Positions 22,701-25,132 of a stretch of 25,132 bases of DNA are shown here, in pieces; within the stretch, counting starts at the first letter, position 1; each line of letters starts with the position of its first letter. This DNA is from Hypsibius dujardini (Eukaryota; Tardigrada; Eutardigrada; Parachela; Hypsibiidae): assembly GCA_001579985.1 (NCBI GenBank), contig LRSR01011851.1:1-25132 (forward strand), read 5' to 3'. The position numbers and the translations under genes are program-made. Below the pieces are notes generated by a model. That model saw only the letters and a program-made list of their open reading frames with translations, did not search any database and had not been told where the DNA came from.

Positions 22701-24656
22701 TCTATGCTTACGACGTCGTATCTAGCCCTAAATGATCACACAGCTAGAGAGAGAACTGCTTGGCCTATTTATTGTGTGCTCCATCGCGCACACCCACTTA
22801 GCAGCCAAGTCATAAAAGAGATATCTTTTTAATTGCAATCGGCAAAATCTTTGAAAAGTATGTACTCAACTGAATCGAAATCTCAATGTTGATTCGTCAC
22901 TTTTGAAGGCCTTAACCAATTCTTTCTTATTATGACGATCGGAATAGTTGATCAAGAATTGGGGAAACGAGGGTTCAAAATTTGTTGAAGTCCATGAGAC
23001 GTAACAGAGTCCAAATTTAGCCAAAATTCTGAACAGTTGAAACATTCTGCTGATTGCAGCAAGTTCTTACAAGCTGTTTTATGTCCGTTTTGCTAATTGT
23101 TTGCGCGCGACGGAACAAATAAATGAGCAGACACGTTTGACTCATCTCTTCAAAGGTGTATCCTACCGGTACACCGGATACGGCCATACGCGGCGCCATA
23201 AGCACATGGAGCTCTTTCCGTAAAAAACTTCTCCGCTTTTCCCGTGAATAAATTTGCTTTGCTGCCTGTTTCAGCACATCTTAAATAAAAAAACTCGCGA
23301 CAAAACTCTTGTTTTCGTACGCGTCTCTGGCACGATTGAAATCAGTGGGGCACTATGTCTACTCTACTAGGGGAAGGGGGCTCGTTCAAAGTCCTTACAA
23401 GTTGAAACCAGGACTGCTCATCGTACTGCCCTGAGAGTGGGCAAATGGGCAAAATGCCTCTTTCAAAAGTGGACCCGAAATTCGGCCTATTGTGCTTGAT
23501 AATTTGAAACTCGTTGGGGGTGCGGAGTCTGATTTCCAAAAGCCCCAGGATTTCAAAAAGAACTTCAAAAGAATTTCAAGAACTTCAAATTTCGATCACA
23601 TTTTTAGGCTTGTCAAAGTCCACCAGAACCTCACTATTAATAACTGCAAATGTACAGTTAATAACATTTAAGAAGGCTCCAAATTCGATAGAAAAGTCTT
23701 TGAAATCCCAGTATACCCTTGGAAGTCCAACCCCTACATCCCGTATAGTTCCAAAGTGATCAGGAACAATTAGCAGATTTTGGGTTTCGTTTTAAAAGAA
23801 AACCATTTTACCCCATTTTACCCTACTGCGTGGCCGCTACGCATTGAGAAAGAAAATAGGTGTGTACTTAGCTTTGATTGTCTACTCAATTAAGCAAGTT
23901 TTCCAATTTTGCATTTTGCTCCAGCTTTTAACGTAGAGCAATCCCTTTTGTGCAACTAAAATATTAGGATGGAAGTCTAAGCCACCATCGACCATCGGCA
24001 CTCTGCTCATACGCATGTAACTCAATGAGAAGAATTTATAAACTAAGTAATGAACAGCATCTTACCATTTTTCGACATATCACAGTGATTGAAGGAATCT
24101 TCGGAGCACTCATCAATATCCTCGCACGTGTCGGTAGTTGCATTGTAGGAAAGACCTGATTCGCACGCCGGAGCATTGGAACACCTTAAGACCACACACT
24201 GGACCCGTCTCGGTGCAGTCAGGGGACATGTACATTGGGGTACAGCGGTGTTTGAGCCGGTGCAATGGCACACAGCGCTGACATTCGGTTGTGCGTAGCA
24301 GGTCTGGCTGCAATTGGCCTCCTGCTCGCACAATTCTAGATGTTTGTGCGAATTCACAACAGTCCTCTCAAACTCGCCGCCTGTCTTTAACTGGAGGGCT
24401 GTACATCCGTCTCGAGCGGGCGACATCACTAAGCCGAATGGGCAGGCACACTTTCGGACACTGTTACATCGGAGTGGTATATTCTTCACCACGACACAGG
24501 GAATATCGTCGGTCGGCCAGCAGTCCAGATCAAATGCGTCTGCAAAAGCAAACGGACCTATTAGGTATCCTTCGATGTTTAGGTCTGCTGCAATCTCGTG
24601 TACAAAATCAGGAATCGTCCAAACCGTATTGCGGAAAGGGGCATTTTTAGTTTTTA
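16710..24656 (-). CDS. EGF-like/SEA-like type I membrane protein, 5' incomplete, five exons
   Basis: Exons in transcript order are 24656-24066, 22551-21823, 20993-20345, 19318-18960 and 17305-16710 (stop TAA). Every phase closes, mostly phase 1 as is usual for shuffled EGF modules, giving about 974 residues. Exon 1 has a Cys-rich part and begins a calcium-binding EGF (DIDECSEDSFNHC), completed in exon 2 by GGCINLLRTYECVCAEGF. Exon 2 adds another (TDVNEC; TNTIGSYYCRCASGY). A SEA-like alpha/beta domain follows (from HVYEFLLHT into exon 3). Exon 3 carries further EGFs (DEDEC, DVDEC). A second SEA-like domain spans exon 4. Exon 5 has EGF modules, a helix (TLLGFFGGLLILLSLLCLL, about 16790-16850) and a short tail starting LRRVMRRGW. 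The family role is extracellular adhesion or mucin-like surface cover; the ligand is unknown. The donor after exon 3 (GTCATT) is weak but fits the phase. The first exon begins in mid-codon behind a C-rich acceptor, so signal peptide and start lie upstream. Confidence 0.85.
18123..18786. repeat. Inverted-repeat element flanked by 13-base direct repeats
   Basis: The direct repeat ACTAAGATAAAAT occurs at 18123-18135 and 18774-18786. Just inside, the left arm (GGTTGCGGGCATGG, then TTAACGGGTGTTTTC, then ACGGGTTTTTG and ACACGGA) matches the reverse complement of the right arm (GGTGCGGGCACGGG, TTAACGGGTGTCTTT, ACGGGTTTTCG, GCACGGA) over about 90 bases. It has no coding content and sits in the last intron of the EGF/SEA gene. 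Confidence 0.75.
19957..20276. repeat. Foldback (MITE-like) element, about 320 bp
   Basis: The left arm starts GAGTTATTCAAGTGCCGAAT and the right arm ends ATTCGGCACCTGAATAACTC. Pairing continues inward through CACCGCCAT(A/G)GAC and CTGCATTTACCG to a centre near 20118, so nearly the whole element is an imperfect palindrome. I see no clear target-site duplication. It lies in the intron between exons 3 and 4 of the EGF/SEA gene. Confidence 0.85.
21101..21733. repeat. Foldback (MITE-like) element, about 633 bp
   Basis: The ends are AATAACGAGAATGCGGTCGT on the left and its near-complement ending GCGAG-type CTCGCTATT on the right. Further inward, the pair GCGAATAGACCAATCACAGG (left) and CCTGTGATTGGTCTATTCGC (right) is a perfect 20-base match, and GGCTCCACAT and GCTTGCTCGCTGA also pair. 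The loop is around 21370-21535. It lies in the intron between exons 2 and 3 of the EGF/SEA gene. Confidence 0.88.
23440..23835. repeat. Diverged inverted repeat in intron 1 of the EGF/SEA gene
   Basis: The reverse complement of about 23440-23565 (TCTTTTTGAAATCCTGG, then GTTTCAAATTATCAAGCAC, then GAATTTCGGG) aligns in order with about 23695-23835 (GTCTTTGAAATCCCAG, GTTCCAAAGTGATCAGGAAC, GATTTTGGGTTTCG). The centre is near 23649, with a short hairpin AATAACTG/CAGTTAAT. It is more degraded than the other three elements and related to the copy at 6590-6760. Confidence 0.6.
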
Positions 24657-25132
24657 CTGGTCGTGGGTTGGGTGGGGGGGGGATTTTTCATTAAAAAAAA
24701 CCTAAAATTTGGTTGCTTCACCAAATGGGGAGGGGGGTGACGGTTATAGCCTACTTTTTGTTAACATTTGTAGAATCTAGCGTAGCAAATTCAACGGTTC
24801 ATATATTGATGACAAGCAGTGCAAGATAATTTCTCAGCACTTAACCATTAAAACTTAACTCTGTCCAATTTCGATACATGCAAAAAGATGATTGCGCTGT
24901 TATCTGTGAGGTATATACAGTCACAAAGGCTTTATTTGTTAATTTGCCGTGTCTAAGCGCGTGACCCATATGAACTCGTGAATCTTCATCTTCCATTTTC
25001 CATCATCTTATTTCATCTTCATCTTTATCGACATCTTCATCATCATCTTCATTTTCAAATAAAACCGGAATTACAGTTAAAACTTGTTCCGTTTCACTAT
25101 GTCTAGTCTTGTCTACAGTCTAATTGTAGTGC
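24657..25132. other. Non-coding end of the window, probably intron of the EGF/SEA gene
   Basis: Upstream (in transcript order) of exon 1 of the minus-strand EGF/SEA gene. Bases 24661-24740 contain G-runs on the plus strand, which form a C-rich pyrimidine tract before the acceptor at 24657. Bases 24984-25057 are a TCATCTTCATC-type degenerate microsatellite. No earlier exon is recognisable. Confidence 0.5.

Noticed and set aside
23017-23277. Minus-strand open frame with exon-like borders inside intron 1 of the EGF/SEA gene
   Set aside because: It has an acceptor-like and a good donor-like GTAAGAA, but both are phase 0, while the host intron is phase 1, and in phase 1 it hits a stop. It could be a nested unknown gene, but nothing supports that.

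Overview
This is a eukaryotic genomic window, almost certainly from an invertebrate animal. Genes are split by many GT-AG introns. Reading frames join cleanly only after splicing, and the proteins are animal types: a Polycomb RING protein and an EGF/SEA membrane protein. A tardigrade-like or similar small invertebrate would fit the gene density and the plant-type glycosyltransferase, but that is a guess and not demonstrated. No rRNA, tRNA, CRISPR or bacterial-type operon was seen.

Layout. (1) 78-2041, minus: the last two exons of an unrecognised charged protein. (2) 2042-4840: a gene-free divergent spacer with a cluster of TTACG/CGTAA words. (3) 4841-8148, plus: a complete nine-exon gene for a 242-residue Polycomb group RING finger (PCGF) protein. 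(4) 8564-13309, plus: a nine-exon gene for about 693 residues. Its C-terminal half is a Ulp1/SENP-like (C48, clan CE) cysteine-protease fold in which the catalytic Cys is replaced by Ser. Three of its introns carry CAGA/CAGG/GTAG tetranucleotide tracts. (5) 14474-15824, plus: an intronless UDP-glycosyltransferase with a plant-type 44-residue PSPG box, broken by one frameshift near its N-terminus. (6) 16710-24656, minus: five exons of a 5'-incomplete type I membrane protein with EGF-like and SEA-like domains, one transmembrane helix and a short basic tail. Each of its four introns contains an imperfect inverted-repeat (foldback or MITE-like) element.

How the genes may relate. PCGF proteins are subunits of PRC1, a histone H2A ubiquitin ligase. 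The neighbouring pseudo-protease belongs to the fold that removes ubiquitin-like modifiers. Their tandem order with a 415-base gap is suggestive only; nothing in the sequence shows a functional link. The glycosyltransferase and the EGF/SEA gene converge tail to tail and look unrelated.

All exon models were assembled by hand from splice signals and phase. Phase closes at every junction of the four spliced genes, which is the main support. Internal splice positions could still differ by a few bases, and the 5' ends of the two minus-strand genes are not resolved.
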